This document shows positions 53,314 to 62,541 of a DNA stretch of 64,000 nucleotides, one piece after another. How positions within the stretch are numbered: position 1 is the first letter of the stretch; each line of letters opens with the position of its first letter. A program made the position numbers and the translations under genes. The notes below the pieces were generated by a model, which worked only from the letters and a program-made list of their open reading frames with translations, was not told the origin of the DNA and searched no databases. The stretch is taken from assembly GCA_903898755.1 (NCBI GenBank), contig CAIUGT010000008.1, forward strand, positions 17,313 to 81,312. The letters run 5' to 3'. Origin of the DNA: an uncultured bacterium (GTDB taxonomy: Bacteria > Planctomycetota > Phycisphaerae > Phycisphaerales > SM1A02).

Positions 53314-56094
53314 ATGCAAAGTCGATGCACTCAAATAGATTCTCGAATCGGTTCTCAACTTATTTATTGGCCCGTGATTATTTGTCTTATAACAATTTTT
53401 GCATGCATTCCTATGCATGCACTCGCGGGCACATTCAGCGCGCCAGAAATTCCAAAACCACTCAAGTCCAAGGATCTGCAGAAGTGGATGAAGGACCTGG
53501 CGCCCTCGGATGCGCAGCGCGTGAAGTGCGAGCAGGCGTTCGACGCGTACGTGGATCAGTGGGAGCAATTGCGCGACAAGACCATTCGCCCCGCGCAGGC
53601 TAAACATGACGCGCCGATTCGCGGCGTTGATGTAAATGTGAATGCCGCTCGCAATGCGAACGAGCAAAACCCAATCGAAGTTTCGTGGAGCCGCGCGGTC
53701 GCAAGTGCCTACGACACCATTGGAAATATGGAGCGCGCCATGTTTAGCGCCATGCGTGAGGCGCAATCGAATGAAGCGCAACAAGCCACAGTGGATCTTT
53801 TTGCGGCGGCACGCGCACGTAAACGTGCCAGCGCCGTGGTGCGTGGTGTTCCATTGAATTTGCCCAGTGTTCCAAAAGTTCCGGCTCTTTCGCAGGAAAA
53901 TCAGGCTGCTATTGATAAGCGTTCGCGCGAGTGGGAACTTTCGGCCACGCCGCTGATTGAGCGGATTGCCTCCGCAAGTTTGGATGACAAATCCGCGGAT
54001 CGCATGGATGAACTCAAGCGCAAACTCATCACTAGTGAGCGCGCTGCTGTGCGCGACATTGCGGCGCAGTTGCCGCCGGACGCCGCGCAAAAATACAAGG
54101 CGCAATTTGCGCGCAAGGCATTGGCTGGCTTGTCCAGTTGGAGTCCGTTTGCGTTCACTTCTCCAGACGCGCTGCGCAAGCAACTTGCCGACGCCAATCG
54201 CGCGGAGAAAGAAAATGCATCCGCCATTGCCAAGATCGATCAGTGGCAACAGCAACGCGATCAACTTGATGACGCCGCGCTTGACGCGTTGACCGCTGAA
54301 AAATTTTCGCCCGAAGCCATGCAGGACATGAATGCAAAGTTTGCGCAGATGAACGCGGCAAGCATTGCAGACATTGCCCAGGCCGCGAACATGCCCGAGT
54401 TGGGTTCCGAGAATGAAGCCATGCCCTTCACTTTTGAAGGCGGCGATGGCGAGGGCGCGATTGATTTGAGTGAGTTGGGCAACCAAGGTGGCGCAATGAT
54501 GTTCACCAGCGTGAGCAGTGCGCAATTCATGGGCGACGCTGGCGCGGGAATGGGCGCAACTTTAATTGCCGCCGATGGAAATGCCATGCCCGAAGGCGCA
54601 ATGCAAGGCGCCAAGACAATGATGGTGATTACATCGTCAGGGAATGAGGACGCGTCGAACATGAGCGTGAGCGCAAATGTGAGCATGAACATTCAAGTTG
54701 GCGAGGGCGGCGATGGCGAAATGACGCCTGAACTTGCTGAAAAAATTGCCGAGCTTGTGAAAGAGAAAGTGGGCGAACATGTTGGGTCGCAAGTGGAGGC
54801 CAAGATTGGCGATCAAATGAATGCCCAAATTGATTCGCAAGTTGGCGCGGCAATTGCGCAGTCCATGAACCAATCTGGCGGCGCGCATCAGGGAAACAAT
54901 GGCGCATCCGAGATCATTTCCAACGATACGCCGCAAGATATGTTTGTTGGCATGCGGCAATTCCGCGCGATGAATCGCAAAGATATAGAACAACTTCGTC
55001 TGCGTCTTGCGGTGCCAGACGCTCAGCGCGCCGTGTGGGATTCGCTGGCCAATGATTTGCTGCAAAGCAACGCCGAGTGGAAAAAAACGAAATCGGATGC
55101 GGGCATTAAAATCTACATGCCTCAGCCTGGCGAAGATGCCGCGACGTTTATGAAGAAGTCGCATGAGCGCGCCGAAGCGTTGGCCAAATTAGAGGAGACT
55201 TGGTTTGATGATGTGGCCACTGGCGTGAAGGGTCTTGATGCCGCGCAAGTTGAGCGCGAGCGTGGTCGCCGCGCCATGGTTCGAGCGTTTGCCAACGTTC
55301 AAAATTCCCCCATGCCCATGCCAAACATCATGATGTCGCGCTGGAGCAAAGTGGATTTGTACGCCGCGGCCGATGCGTTGCCTGCGCAAGAGCGCGCGCA
55401 AATCATGCCAACGCTTGACGCCTGCCGCGCGCAGATGCTGCAAGAACTAACCAATTTGCCTGAAAAACTTGACGCTTTCAGCGCTGTGCAAATGTCTGCC
55501 ATGCAAATGGAATCGCACGCCGACGACGCAGGCCACGACAACATGCAAATTTCAATGATCATGGACGATTCCAAAATGGCGGAGTTGGAGAAGGCGCGCA
55601 AGCCATTGACCGCGGCATGGAAAGCGGTGGAGCAATTGCAAGAGGCGAATGTGGAGGCCGTGGCGGAAAAATTAGACGCATCCAACGCCGCACTTTTTCG
55701 CCGCGCCGTTCGCAAGCAAACGCACCCAGAAGTTTTCCGCACGCAAGAAAAAGTGGACGCTGCTATTGAGCGAATCATTGCGCTGCCCGCGCTCACACCA
55801 GCGCAAATGCAAGCCGTGACCGCGCTTGCCAACGACTATCACCAGCGCGCCGACACATTGATCGCGCGTTCCATTGAACAAACGCAACGCAATGACGCGG
55901 CCATGGCCACCATGATGGAAGGGACTGGCCAAGCGCAACCAGCGGACATGGCCAAGCAGGAGCGTGCCATGATGTCAACGGATATTGCGCGCGCTGACGC
56001 TAGTTACGACCGCGAGGAATTAAACGCGCGTGCGTTGCGGCAACTTCGCGCGGCACTGACCGCCGATCAAGCCAAGGCCGCGAAAGTAAATTGA
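53314..56094 (+). CDS. large exported Ala/Met-rich helical protein, unrecognised
   Basis: 926 residues. An N-terminal hydrophobic segment (about 17-38, IICLITIFACIPMHALAG) looks like a signal peptide with a long n-region. Most of the rest is predicted helix rich in Ala, Gln, Met and charged residues, with long coiled-coil-like stretches (about 55-330 and 560-900). Residues 385-540 are different: Gly/Met/Ser/Asn-rich and acidic, with a near-repeat segment VGSQVEAKIGDQMNAQIDSQ. It lies between the sulfatase fusion and the FGE, divergent from the sulfatase and convergent with the FGE. I recognise no family and assign no function. Confidence 0.65.
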   Translation: MQSRCTQIDSRIGSQLIYWPVIICLITIFACIPMHALAGTFSAPEIPKPLKSKDLQKWMKDLAPSDAQRVKCEQAFDAYVDQWEQLRDKTIRPAQAKHDAPIRGVDVNVNAARNANEQNPIEVSWSRAVASAYDTIGNMERAMFSAMREAQSNEAQQATVDLFAAARARKRASAVVRGVPLNLPSVPKVPALSQENQAAIDKRSREWELSATPLIERIASASLDDKSADRMDELKRKLITSERAAVRDIAAQLPPDAAQKYKAQFARKALAGLSSWSPFAFTSPDALRKQLADANRAEKENASAIAKIDQWQQQRDQLDDAALDALTAEKFSPEAMQDMNAKFAQMNAASIADIAQAANMPELGSENEAMPFTFEGGDGEGAIDLSELGNQGGAMMFTSVSSAQFMGDAGAGMGATLIAADGNAMPEGAMQGAKTMMVITSSGNEDASNMSVSANVSMNIQVGEGGDGEMTPELAEKIAELVKEKVGEHVGSQVEAKIGDQMNAQIDSQVGAAIAQSMNQSGGAHQGNNGASEIISNDTPQDMFVGMRQFRAMNRKDIEQLRLRLAVPDAQRAVWDSLANDLLQSNAEWKKTKSDAGIKIYMPQPGEDAATFMKKSHERAEALAKLEETWFDDVATGVKGLDAAQVERERGRRAMVRAFANVQNSPMPMPNIMMSRWSKVDLYAAADALPAQERAQIMPTLDACRAQMLQELTNLPEKLDAFSAVQMSAMQMESHADDAGHDNMQISMIMDDSKMAELEKARKPLTAAWKAVEQLQEANVEAVAEKLDASNAALFRRAVRKQTHPEVFRTQEKVDAAIERIIALPALTPAQMQAVTALANDYHQRADTLIARSIEQTQRNDAAMATMMEGTGQAQPADMAKQERAMMSTDIARADASYDREELNARALRQLRAALTADQAKAAKVN

Positions 56095-56142
56095 GGCTTC
56101 GAAAAATATTTTAACTCACACAAGCTACGCAAATCGCGCCGC

Positions 56143-57153
56143 CTACTTCACGCAACGAAATCCTAAATTAGAAAGCCCCGTGTCCCAATCCGTGCCGCGA
56201 CGCGCGCTCGGCCGATAGTTGCGGCAATAATTTTCCGCGCACATGAATGATCCACCACGAATCACGCGCTGCGACGCCTCTGGATTTTCCGGATTAAACG
56301 AGCGCGCGGGTCCCGCCGGATTTTCACACACACCACTAGCCGTTTGCCGATACGCGCGCGCATCAAACCAATCCGAGCACCACTCCCACGCATTGCCAAT
56401 CATGTCATACAAGCCGTAGCCATTGGCGGGAAAACTTTTCACAGGCGCGGTGCCCGCAAATCCATCTTCATTGGTGTTGCGATCCGGAAAGTGTCCCTGC
56501 CAAATGTTGGCCATGCGCTTTCCGTTCGGCATGAATTCGTCGCCCCATGCGTACCGTTTCTGCTCCAACCCGCCGCGCGCGGCAAACTCCCACTCGGCCT
56601 CGGTGGGCAATCGCTTGCCGGCCCACGTTGCATACGCGGCCGCATCGTCCCAAGAAATTTGCACCACTGGATGATTCCAACGTCCATCCAAATTGCTCTC
56701 GGGACCTTCAGGATGGCGCCAATTTGCGCCGGGAACCCAATTCCACCACACGCTTGCATCATCAACACTCACAGGTGCTTGTGGCGGCATGAAGACCAAT
56801 GAGCCCGCGACCAATTTCTCCTGCGATGGTTTGGGCGTGCCCGCAGGAAGTTGCAACTTTAGTTGTTCCCAATCAGGAACGCGCTCGGCCTGCGTGACAA
56901 AGTGTGTCGCATCAACAAACGATTTGAACTGTTCGTTGGTGACCTCGGTCACATCCATCATGAACGCGTCCACTTTCACGCGGTGGGCGGGGCGCTCCGT
57001 CTCATACGACTGCGCATCATCCGTGCCCATGACAAACTCGCCGCCAGGAATGTGAACCATGTCCGTGGAAGGCACAGGCGCTGTGGAGTTGTCGGCGCAC
57101 GCGCAAAGACAAAGCAGCAACCAAAAATAATTTCTACACCGCATGGCGCGCAT
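56143..57153 (-). CDS. formylglycine-generating enzyme (SUMF1/FGE), exported
   Basis: About 336 residues from ATG 57153 (ATG 57144 also possible). The N-terminus is a signal peptide with a possible lipobox (LCAC, then ADNST). The FGE-sulfatase domain is complete: MVHIPGGEFVMGTDD, EVTNEQFKSFV, RLPTEAEWEFAARGG, NAWEWCSDWF, RVIRGGSFMCAENYC and GFRCV. The two Cys in CAENYCRNYR match the copper-binding catalytic pair of true FGEs, so this is probably an active enzyme and not a structural paralogue. It would convert the sulfatase Cys to formylglycine in the same compartment. Confidence 0.88.
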   Translation of the reverse strand: MRAMRCRNYFWLLLCLCACADNSTAPVPSTDMVHIPGGEFVMGTDDAQSYETERPAHRVKVDAFMMDVTEVTNEQFKSFVDATHFVTQAERVPDWEQLKLQLPAGTPKPSQEKLVAGSLVFMPPQAPVSVDDASVWWNWVPGANWRHPEGPESNLDGRWNHPVVQISWDDAAAYATWAGKRLPTEAEWEFAARGGLEQKRYAWGDEFMPNGKRMANIWQGHFPDRNTNEDGFAGTAPVKSFPANGYGLYDMIGNAWEWCSDWFDARAYRQTASGVCENPAGPARSFNPENPEASQRVIRGGSFMCAENYCRNYRPSARRGTDWDTGLSNLGFRCVK

Positions 57154-57189
57154 GTTCAAAGTGTACGAGCGCAAGTGTGCACGCCAACT

Positions 57190-57387
57190 TCAACTCTTTT
57201 TCTTGCCAGCTTTGGTGCTGGCGCGAGTCGCCGTCTTCTTGGCGCGTGCTTCACGCCCATGTTCCGTCACCTTGGAAGGCTCCACGCGGCTGCCCGTGTG
57301 AGTGGTGCTTGTGGCCAAGCGCACTTTGCGCCCGCTCATGCTTGAAGTGTTGGTTCGTTGACCGACTTGTTTGCTGGATCGCGCCAT
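57190..57387 (-). CDS. small basic protein with histone-H1-like tail
   Basis: 65 residues from ATG 57387, which has AAGGAG eight bases upstream. The longer open frame to 57483 has no such site. The protein is very basic and lacks hydrophobic segments: a Ser/Thr/Arg-rich front (ARSSKQVGQRTNTSS) and a Lys/Ala/Arg-rich end (ARAKKTATRASTKAGKKKS). It resembles H1/Hc1-type nucleoid-associated tails in composition only. It may bind nucleic acid. Confidence 0.6.
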   Translation of the reverse strand: MARSSKQVGQRTNTSSMSGRKVRLATSTTHTGSRVEPSKVTEHGREARAKKTATRASTKAGKKKS

Positions 57388-57508
57388 GGTGGTGACTCCT
57401 TCAGAGTATTCCTTGATTCGCCAGGCGACATTGCTTGAAAAAATCCGGAATGCATCGATTAGTCTAGCGCTAGTCACACGCACATGATTCAGGCTGAGTC
57501 AAAGCCGC

Positions 57509-58666
57509 TCAACCATTCGCCTCCATGGATTGAATGTTGTGAAAGTCCACCTGCAGCGGTGTGGCATTTTTCAACTCTGAAAGATGCACTGGCATGATCA
57601 CGCTTTGCGTGTACGCAATCAAAATAACAATGCTTGCAGCCATCAGAACCAGCGCGCCTACGCGTCCATGAAATCGAATGCGCCGATAGACCGCATCGTC
57701 GTGGCGACTGTGCGCGCGCGACGCGATGACCGCCGTGACGCTGAGCAAAATAATATTGACATACACCAGCGCGAAACTCAGCGAGCCCGTGGTCATATAT
57801 CCAACAGGCGGCCCCATGGGGTGCGCGCCAATCGCCAACGCAATTAAACTGAATGTGGATGACATGACCGCGCGCGAGCAGGCGGATTCATCCTTCCACC
57901 ACAGCGCGCTGAAGGCAATTAGCCAGCACAAGAACATGGGCAACCGCACCATCAATGTGTCGCGGGTGGTCAGCGCGCGCGTCTCCAACACCAACGAGAT
58001 CGCGTTCAGTTTGGGATGTTCACCAATCAACTGCGTAGGGTTCCACAAGTCGGACCACTGGCCCGTGGTCACCATGGCCGCGTGCAAGTAAAAATTGTCG
58101 GGGTCTTGTCCCAGGCCTGGGGAAACTCCCAATTGAATTGGCACAGCGGCGATCAAGTTTGCCATTTCAGGCGCCGACGGAAAGAAAAATACAATTGGAA
58201 GCACAAGCCGCGCGTAGGGATATGCATGGTGGTTGTTGCGCGCCTCAAATGTTCCCTGCAAGTTGTAGAAGCGGTGTTGCATTCCATTTTCACCCGCAAG
58301 CGTTCTTGTTTGAATCGATGGCTGGTAGGTGCCGAAGGTGTTGAGAAATTCCGGCGTTCCAGGATCAAAGTTTGGCCGCAACTTTGGATTCCACGTGAGC
58401 ACAATTGAAACTTCCGCGGTGAATGATTGCGGCACATGCGCGTCGGGGGTGACGCCTTGCAACTCAATGGCCATGGTCACCGCGTCGCTTACAACTGGAG
58501 CGGCGTCGATTTTATTTTGCGCCACCTGCGGCATTGCAGGTATTTCCGCGGTCGTTGTGCGTGCGGAAGCAGCCGCCGCACTGAATGCACACAGCGTCAT
58601 GCATGGAAGCGTCATCAGTGCCCAGACGGACAGGGCCAAACGTTGGCGCGTGAAGTATTTCCGCAT
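57509..58666 (-). CDS. membrane protein, pentameric ligand-gated-channel-like or DUF4436-like
   Basis: 385 residues from ATG 58666; the upstream TTG is less likely. A signal peptide (LALSVWALMTLPC) is followed by about 200 beta-rich extracytoplasmic residues and four transmembrane segments near the C-terminus. The first two to three segments read LPMFLCWLIAFSALWW, a polar helix, and PPVGYMTTGSLSFALVYVN. This resembles bacterial GLIC-type channels, where M1 starts with LP and ends in FW, and PxxxYMT precedes M3. The extracytoplasmic VLTWNPKL and YPYARLVLPI segments fit loosely. DUF4436 proteins also share this topology, so the assignment is open. Confidence 0.45.
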   Translation of the reverse strand: MRKYFTRQRLALSVWALMTLPCMTLCAFSAAAASARTTTAEIPAMPQVAQNKIDAAPVVSDAVTMAIELQGVTPDAHVPQSFTAEVSIVLTWNPKLRPNFDPGTPEFLNTFGTYQPSIQTRTLAGENGMQHRFYNLQGTFEARNNHHAYPYARLVLPIVFFFPSAPEMANLIAAVPIQLGVSPGLGQDPDNFYLHAAMVTTGQWSDLWNPTQLIGEHPKLNAISLVLETRALTTRDTLMVRLPMFLCWLIAFSALWWKDESACSRAVMSSTFSLIALAIGAHPMGPPVGYMTTGSLSFALVYVNIILLSVTAVIASRAHSRHDDAVYRRIRFHGRVGALVLMAASIVILIAYTQSVIMPVHLSELKNATPLQVDFHNIQSMEANG

Positions 58667-58765
58667 ACTGCGCAAGATAGCTTTCTTTTTCAAAGTTCAG
58701 CCGACATCAACGCATGTCGTATTTGATGTCCATGATCGCAGATTCGTCGCCTGTCTATCGCCCAA

Positions 58766-60013
58766 CTACCGTCCAACTGGAATCGTCAACACAGGTGTTG
58801 CCTCGTTGCCGCTTTTCACTTGCAGGTCGTATAAATCACGCGCCAGTGCGAAGACTTGCTTGGAGGTCTTGTCGCTTGCTTCGATCCAGAATTGTTGGCC
58901 ACGAAACGCCACGCTCACAGGGGCGTCGCTGGGAGCCCTTGCCCCGCGATGCACGCGAAACACCGCGTTCACATTGCGACTGAGATCAGTTGTTGTGTTT
59001 ATGGTGGATATAAGATTCCAAAGTTCCTCTGGCGAATCCACATTTTCCTGTGGTGGCGGAGCATTGGCCATGGGGTCAACGCCAAAACTCATCAAGCGCA
59101 TAAGCGCCGCCAGCGAACGCGTGCGCATGGAAACGTGCTTGCCGGGCAAAGGATTTTCAACCGAAATCATGCGGTAACTTCCTGGCACATTTTCCAACTC
59201 AAGCAATTTCAGCAATTCTTGTCCGTGCAGGTCGTTCTGAATGCCTTCATACATGGTCAACACGGGCACGGATTCAATGGATATGTAGTCGTACATTCCA
59301 TCTGGGCGTTTATGCATCAAGGCGCGATCCTTCTTTGCGCTCACAATGCTGCCAAGGTTCACCTCCGAAGTCGGAATTGGTTCTTGATTCCATACGATTG
59401 GTACGGAGGTCAGACTGAGCGAAGTCAAATGCTTGGATTGCAGTTCATCAAATAATTGCATCATGCGGCCAAAGCGAAGGTCATTCGCATGAATTTCAAA
59501 TCCACGCGTGACATCAAATGAGGACACGTTTTGAAATTGTTCGCAGGTCAGAAAGATAACCCAACTCATTGGCCAACTCGCCGACACCATGCTCTCAATG
59601 CTTGACACCGGAATGGGCGACATGAGTTCGCGCGCAAGTTGCTCGCCTTGTTTGGGAATCATGGTGATGTTGGGCGTGTATGTGAAACTAGTCGCGCCGC
59701 CCGATGTTCCACTGACAAAGCCGCTGCTGGGAATGGTCACGCCACCGTTTAAACTTCCTCCCACGCTTGTGTTCACGTTAATCGCGCTCACCATCATCCA
59801 CTGCGTTGGTTCTTCCATGCTCATGCGCACAATATTCAGCAGCATTTGGCTGTCCATGGCTTGGCATACCGCCGTATTAAATGCGACATGATTTTCTTCC
59901 AGCACATTGGCGCCCCATTGCGCGCAGCCGCCAACGCACAGTGCGCTTGCCATTGCAAGTGTTGCAAGTTGTTTCTTGGAGCGTTCGATTGGAGAAAAGT
60001 TTTTCAAGATCAT
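58766..60013 (-). CDS. lipoprotein of an uncharacterised family
   Basis: 415 residues. The signal peptide ends in a lipobox-like VGGC at about residue 30. The sequence then has AVCQAMDSQMLLNIVRMSMEEPTQ (here split: AVCQAMDSQ and MLLNIVRMS), ITMIPKQGEQLARELMSPIP, and a WPMSWVIFLTCEQ strand. I associate this pattern with an uncharacterised envelope lipoprotein group, where the LLNIVR and QGE motifs recur. A late domain has FRGQQFWIEASD. No activity is known to me. It is transcribed alone after a 278-bp gap. Confidence 0.6.
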   Translation of the reverse strand: MILKNFSPIERSKKQLATLAMASALCVGGCAQWGANVLEENHVAFNTAVCQAMDSQMLLNIVRMSMEEPTQWMMVSAINVNTSVGGSLNGGVTIPSSGFVSGTSGGATSFTYTPNITMIPKQGEQLARELMSPIPVSSIESMVSASWPMSWVIFLTCEQFQNVSSFDVTRGFEIHANDLRFGRMMQLFDELQSKHLTSLSLTSVPIVWNQEPIPTSEVNLGSIVSAKKDRALMHKRPDGMYDYISIESVPVLTMYEGIQNDLHGQELLKLLELENVPGSYRMISVENPLPGKHVSMRTRSLAALMRLMSFGVDPMANAPPPQENVDSPEELWNLISTINTTTDLSRNVNAVFRVHRGARAPSDAPVSVAFRGQQFWIEASDKTSKQVFALARDLYDLQVKSGNEATPVLTIPVGR

Positions 60014-60291
60014 GCTGCCAATGTAGCAGCCTACTTTTTATTGTTTCGATGCTCCGCCGTAACCAAAGTCCAGCGTGTGCGTGTGCTTATAGGATTTACT
60101 GAATGCTTACAATAACGGACTATTTCATTCAATAAACGATCATCAATGCGCATAGATGTGCAAGTTGCATTGGGATATGTTTCTGCAAAAGTTCTCGCAC
60201 AAGTTCCTGCACAACAAAGATTCTGTCATAACTCCGGCGAGCGTGCGAACAATTAAGTTATTTCACTCGTGAATAAAACCAACTTGCGCAC
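60014..60291. other. 278-bp gap with a weak palindrome
   Basis: No gene is visible. TTATTTCACTCGTGAATAA at about 60258-60276 is a near-perfect palindrome just beyond the stop of the GGDEF-EAL gene; it could be a weak terminator or a regulatory site. The promoter of the minus-strand lipoprotein should lie in the rest of the gap, but no convincing -35/-10 pair was found. Confidence 0.3.
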
Positions 60292-62532
60292 TTAGCGACC
60301 CATGGCGCCATGACGCAATATGGCGTCAAGTTGCTCCGCAAGAATTGGCCGTGAATACAAATAGCCCTGTACAAAATCACAGCCAGCCTTGTCAAGCATC
60401 TCCGCTTGAAGTTGCTCTTCCACGCACTCCGCAATCACTTGCAGTCCAAGTTTGTGCGCCATCACAATAATGGCTTCGCACAACGCCGTGTTTGAAAGAA
60501 CATGAATGAACGATTTGTCAATTTTGAGAAACTCAATTTCAAACTTGTTCAAGTAGCCAAAAGAGGAATAGCCCGTTCCAAAATCGTCAATCGCAACTTT
60601 TATTCCCGCGTTGCGGAAGTTCTTGAGTATTTCAAACGCGTCCGTATCGGCGTTCAACAGCACGCCTTCGGTGATTTCAATCACAATGCACTTGCCGGGT
60701 ATCGCATGATCCTTCAAGTATTCGATCCATACTTGTTGAGATGCCGCGCCTTCAGCGCGAAACTGCACGGGCGAAGCGTTCACACACACTTGAAATCCGC
60801 CTGGAAGAAAATCATTCCAGCGACCCGCCCACTTTGCGGCCTCGCGAAAAACCCAATCGCCAATTTGCACAATCAGCCCAGTTTCTTCGGCTAATGGAAT
60901 GAAATCACTGGGCATGACAATTCCACGAGTGGGGTGGTCCCATCGCAACAAAGCCTCCGCCATACGAATGTGGCCGGTGGCCATGTCCACGATGGGTTGA
61001 TAGTGCAGATGGAATTGGTTCTCAAGAATGGCGGAGCGCAAATCGCTGATCAAGCGCGAACGTTCTTGCGCGGCGGTTTGCAAGCCTTGCGTGAAATGAC
61101 TGAACCGATTGCGTCCTTGGCGCTTCGCCACATACATGGCTTGGTCTGCGCTCTTGAGAAGTTCCTCCACCTCGGACGCGTCCTGTGGATACACGGTTAT
61201 GCCAACGCTGGCAGACACATACACCACGGAGTCGCCAAGTTGAAACGGCTCAGCCAAGCGCTGGATAATTTTTTGCGCGACAACTTCAACATGTGTTGGA
61301 TCCGTCACTCGTGAAAGAATGACCGTGAATTCGTCGCCGCCCAAGCGCGCCACGGTGTCCGATTCACGCGTGCACGCGCTGATGCGGCGCGCGGCCTCGA
61401 CTAAAAGCACATCGCCCACCAAGTGGCCAAGCGTGTCGTTGATTTCCTTGAAGTGATCCAAGTCAATCAGCAACAGAGCAAGCGAGCAACGCGCGCGATC
61501 AGCTTGTCGAATTTCATGCTCAAGTTGCTCGCGCAACATTCGTCGATTGGGCAAGCCCGTGAGCATGTCAAAGTTGGCTTGGCGCCAAATCATGTCGTCG
61601 GCTTGTTTCTTCTCGGTGATGTCGGAGAACAGCATCACATAGCCGTGCACCTTGCCATCGTCGCCCATTAAACGATTCACCACCATGCTCTTCGCAAATA
61701 TTTCGCCGTTCTTGCGGCGATCCCACACTTCACCGTTCCAGTAGCCAATTTCCGAAACAGTTTCACGTATCAATTCATAAAATGCAGCGTCTTGGCGCCC
61801 AGAATTGAACATGTCCGGATTTTTGCCGCGCACCTCTTCAAGCGCGTATCCCGTCATGCGCGCGCACGCTGGATTGATGTCAATAATGTGATAGTCCGGA
61901 TCAGTGACAAGCATTCCTTCAGCCGTGTGCTGATACACCAGCGCTGAAAGTCGAATTTGTTCTTCCAACTCGCGGCGCTGCGTAATGTCGCGGCCAATGC
62001 CAATCAAGCCCAGTGGCTTGCCATCAACGCCGTAGTAGGGCGCGCGCAACATTTCAAGGCAAAACTTGCTGCCGTCTGGATGGGTGATCCATTCTTCCAT
62101 GACGATGGGTTGGTTTGTCGCCAGTACTTTTTTCTCAATGTCCCTGACCGATTCAACTCTGTCCGCGCTCAGCAACTGCGCGTCGGTCTTTCCAACAATG
62201 TCTGTTTCGCTTAATCCCAGCGAACGCTCGAATGTCTTGTTGCAGCCCATATAAATACCGTCCAAGGATTTGGCGAAGAACAAATCTGGAATTGAGTTTG
62301 TGAAACTGTGAAGCAACGCCTTCTCGTGCTCCGCCTTGGAGCGCAACTGCGCGTTGGCGAACGTGAGTTCATCCGAGTTCACTTCAAGCGCATTTTCCAA
62401 CAGCCCTCGTTCGCGATCAACTTCGTGGTAGTAGTTGCTGATCAACTGCAAAAAAGAATTCCAGCGTTCGTCAGGCAGGAAATCATTTCCCATCAGTCGT
62501 TGCAACTGACGAACCAGAAGACGGTGATGCAT
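60292..62532 (-). CDS. PAS-PAS-GGDEF-EAL c-di-GMP turnover protein
   Basis: 746 residues. Two PAS domains (about 65-190 and 195-310) have IPDLFFAKSLDGIYMGCN and GMLVTDPDYHIIDINPAC. The GGDEF domain keeps the catalytic GGDEF at about 394-398, preceded by the product-inhibition I-site RESD five residues earlier. The EAL domain starts with AEALLRW at about 525 and keeps EITEGVL, DDFGTGYSSFGYL and QGYLYSRPI. Both enzyme halves look active, so it may make or destroy c-di-GMP depending on its PAS signals and partner. The FIST protein gene precedes it by 9 bp in the same operon. No transmembrane segment is seen. Confidence 0.92.
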   Translation of the reverse strand: MHHRLLVRQLQRLMGNDFLPDERWNSFLQLISNYYHEVDRERGLLENALEVNSDELTFANAQLRSKAEHEKALLHSFTNSIPDLFFAKSLDGIYMGCNKTFERSLGLSETDIVGKTDAQLLSADRVESVRDIEKKVLATNQPIVMEEWITHPDGSKFCLEMLRAPYYGVDGKPLGLIGIGRDITQRRELEEQIRLSALVYQHTAEGMLVTDPDYHIIDINPACARMTGYALEEVRGKNPDMFNSGRQDAAFYELIRETVSEIGYWNGEVWDRRKNGEIFAKSMVVNRLMGDDGKVHGYVMLFSDITEKKQADDMIWRQANFDMLTGLPNRRMLREQLEHEIRQADRARCSLALLLIDLDHFKEINDTLGHLVGDVLLVEAARRISACTRESDTVARLGGDEFTVILSRVTDPTHVEVVAQKIIQRLAEPFQLGDSVVYVSASVGITVYPQDASEVEELLKSADQAMYVAKRQGRNRFSHFTQGLQTAAQERSRLISDLRSAILENQFHLHYQPIVDMATGHIRMAEALLRWDHPTRGIVMPSDFIPLAEETGLIVQIGDWVFREAAKWAGRWNDFLPGGFQVCVNASPVQFRAEGAASQQVWIEYLKDHAIPGKCIVIEITEGVLLNADTDAFEILKNFRNAGIKVAIDDFGTGYSSFGYLNKFEIEFLKIDKSFIHVLSNTALCEAIIVMAHKLGLQVIAECVEEQLQAEMLDKAGCDFVQGYLYSRPILAEQLDAILRHGAMGR

Positions 62533-62541
62533 GGGTATGGC

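Noticed and set aside
53185..54525. A 446-codon open frame on the minus strand opposite the 926-residue exported protein
   Set aside because: It lies wholly antisense to a gene with a signal peptide and consistent protein character, encodes a His/Arg/Leu-rich sequence without recognisable domains, and is a typical mirror of biased codon use.
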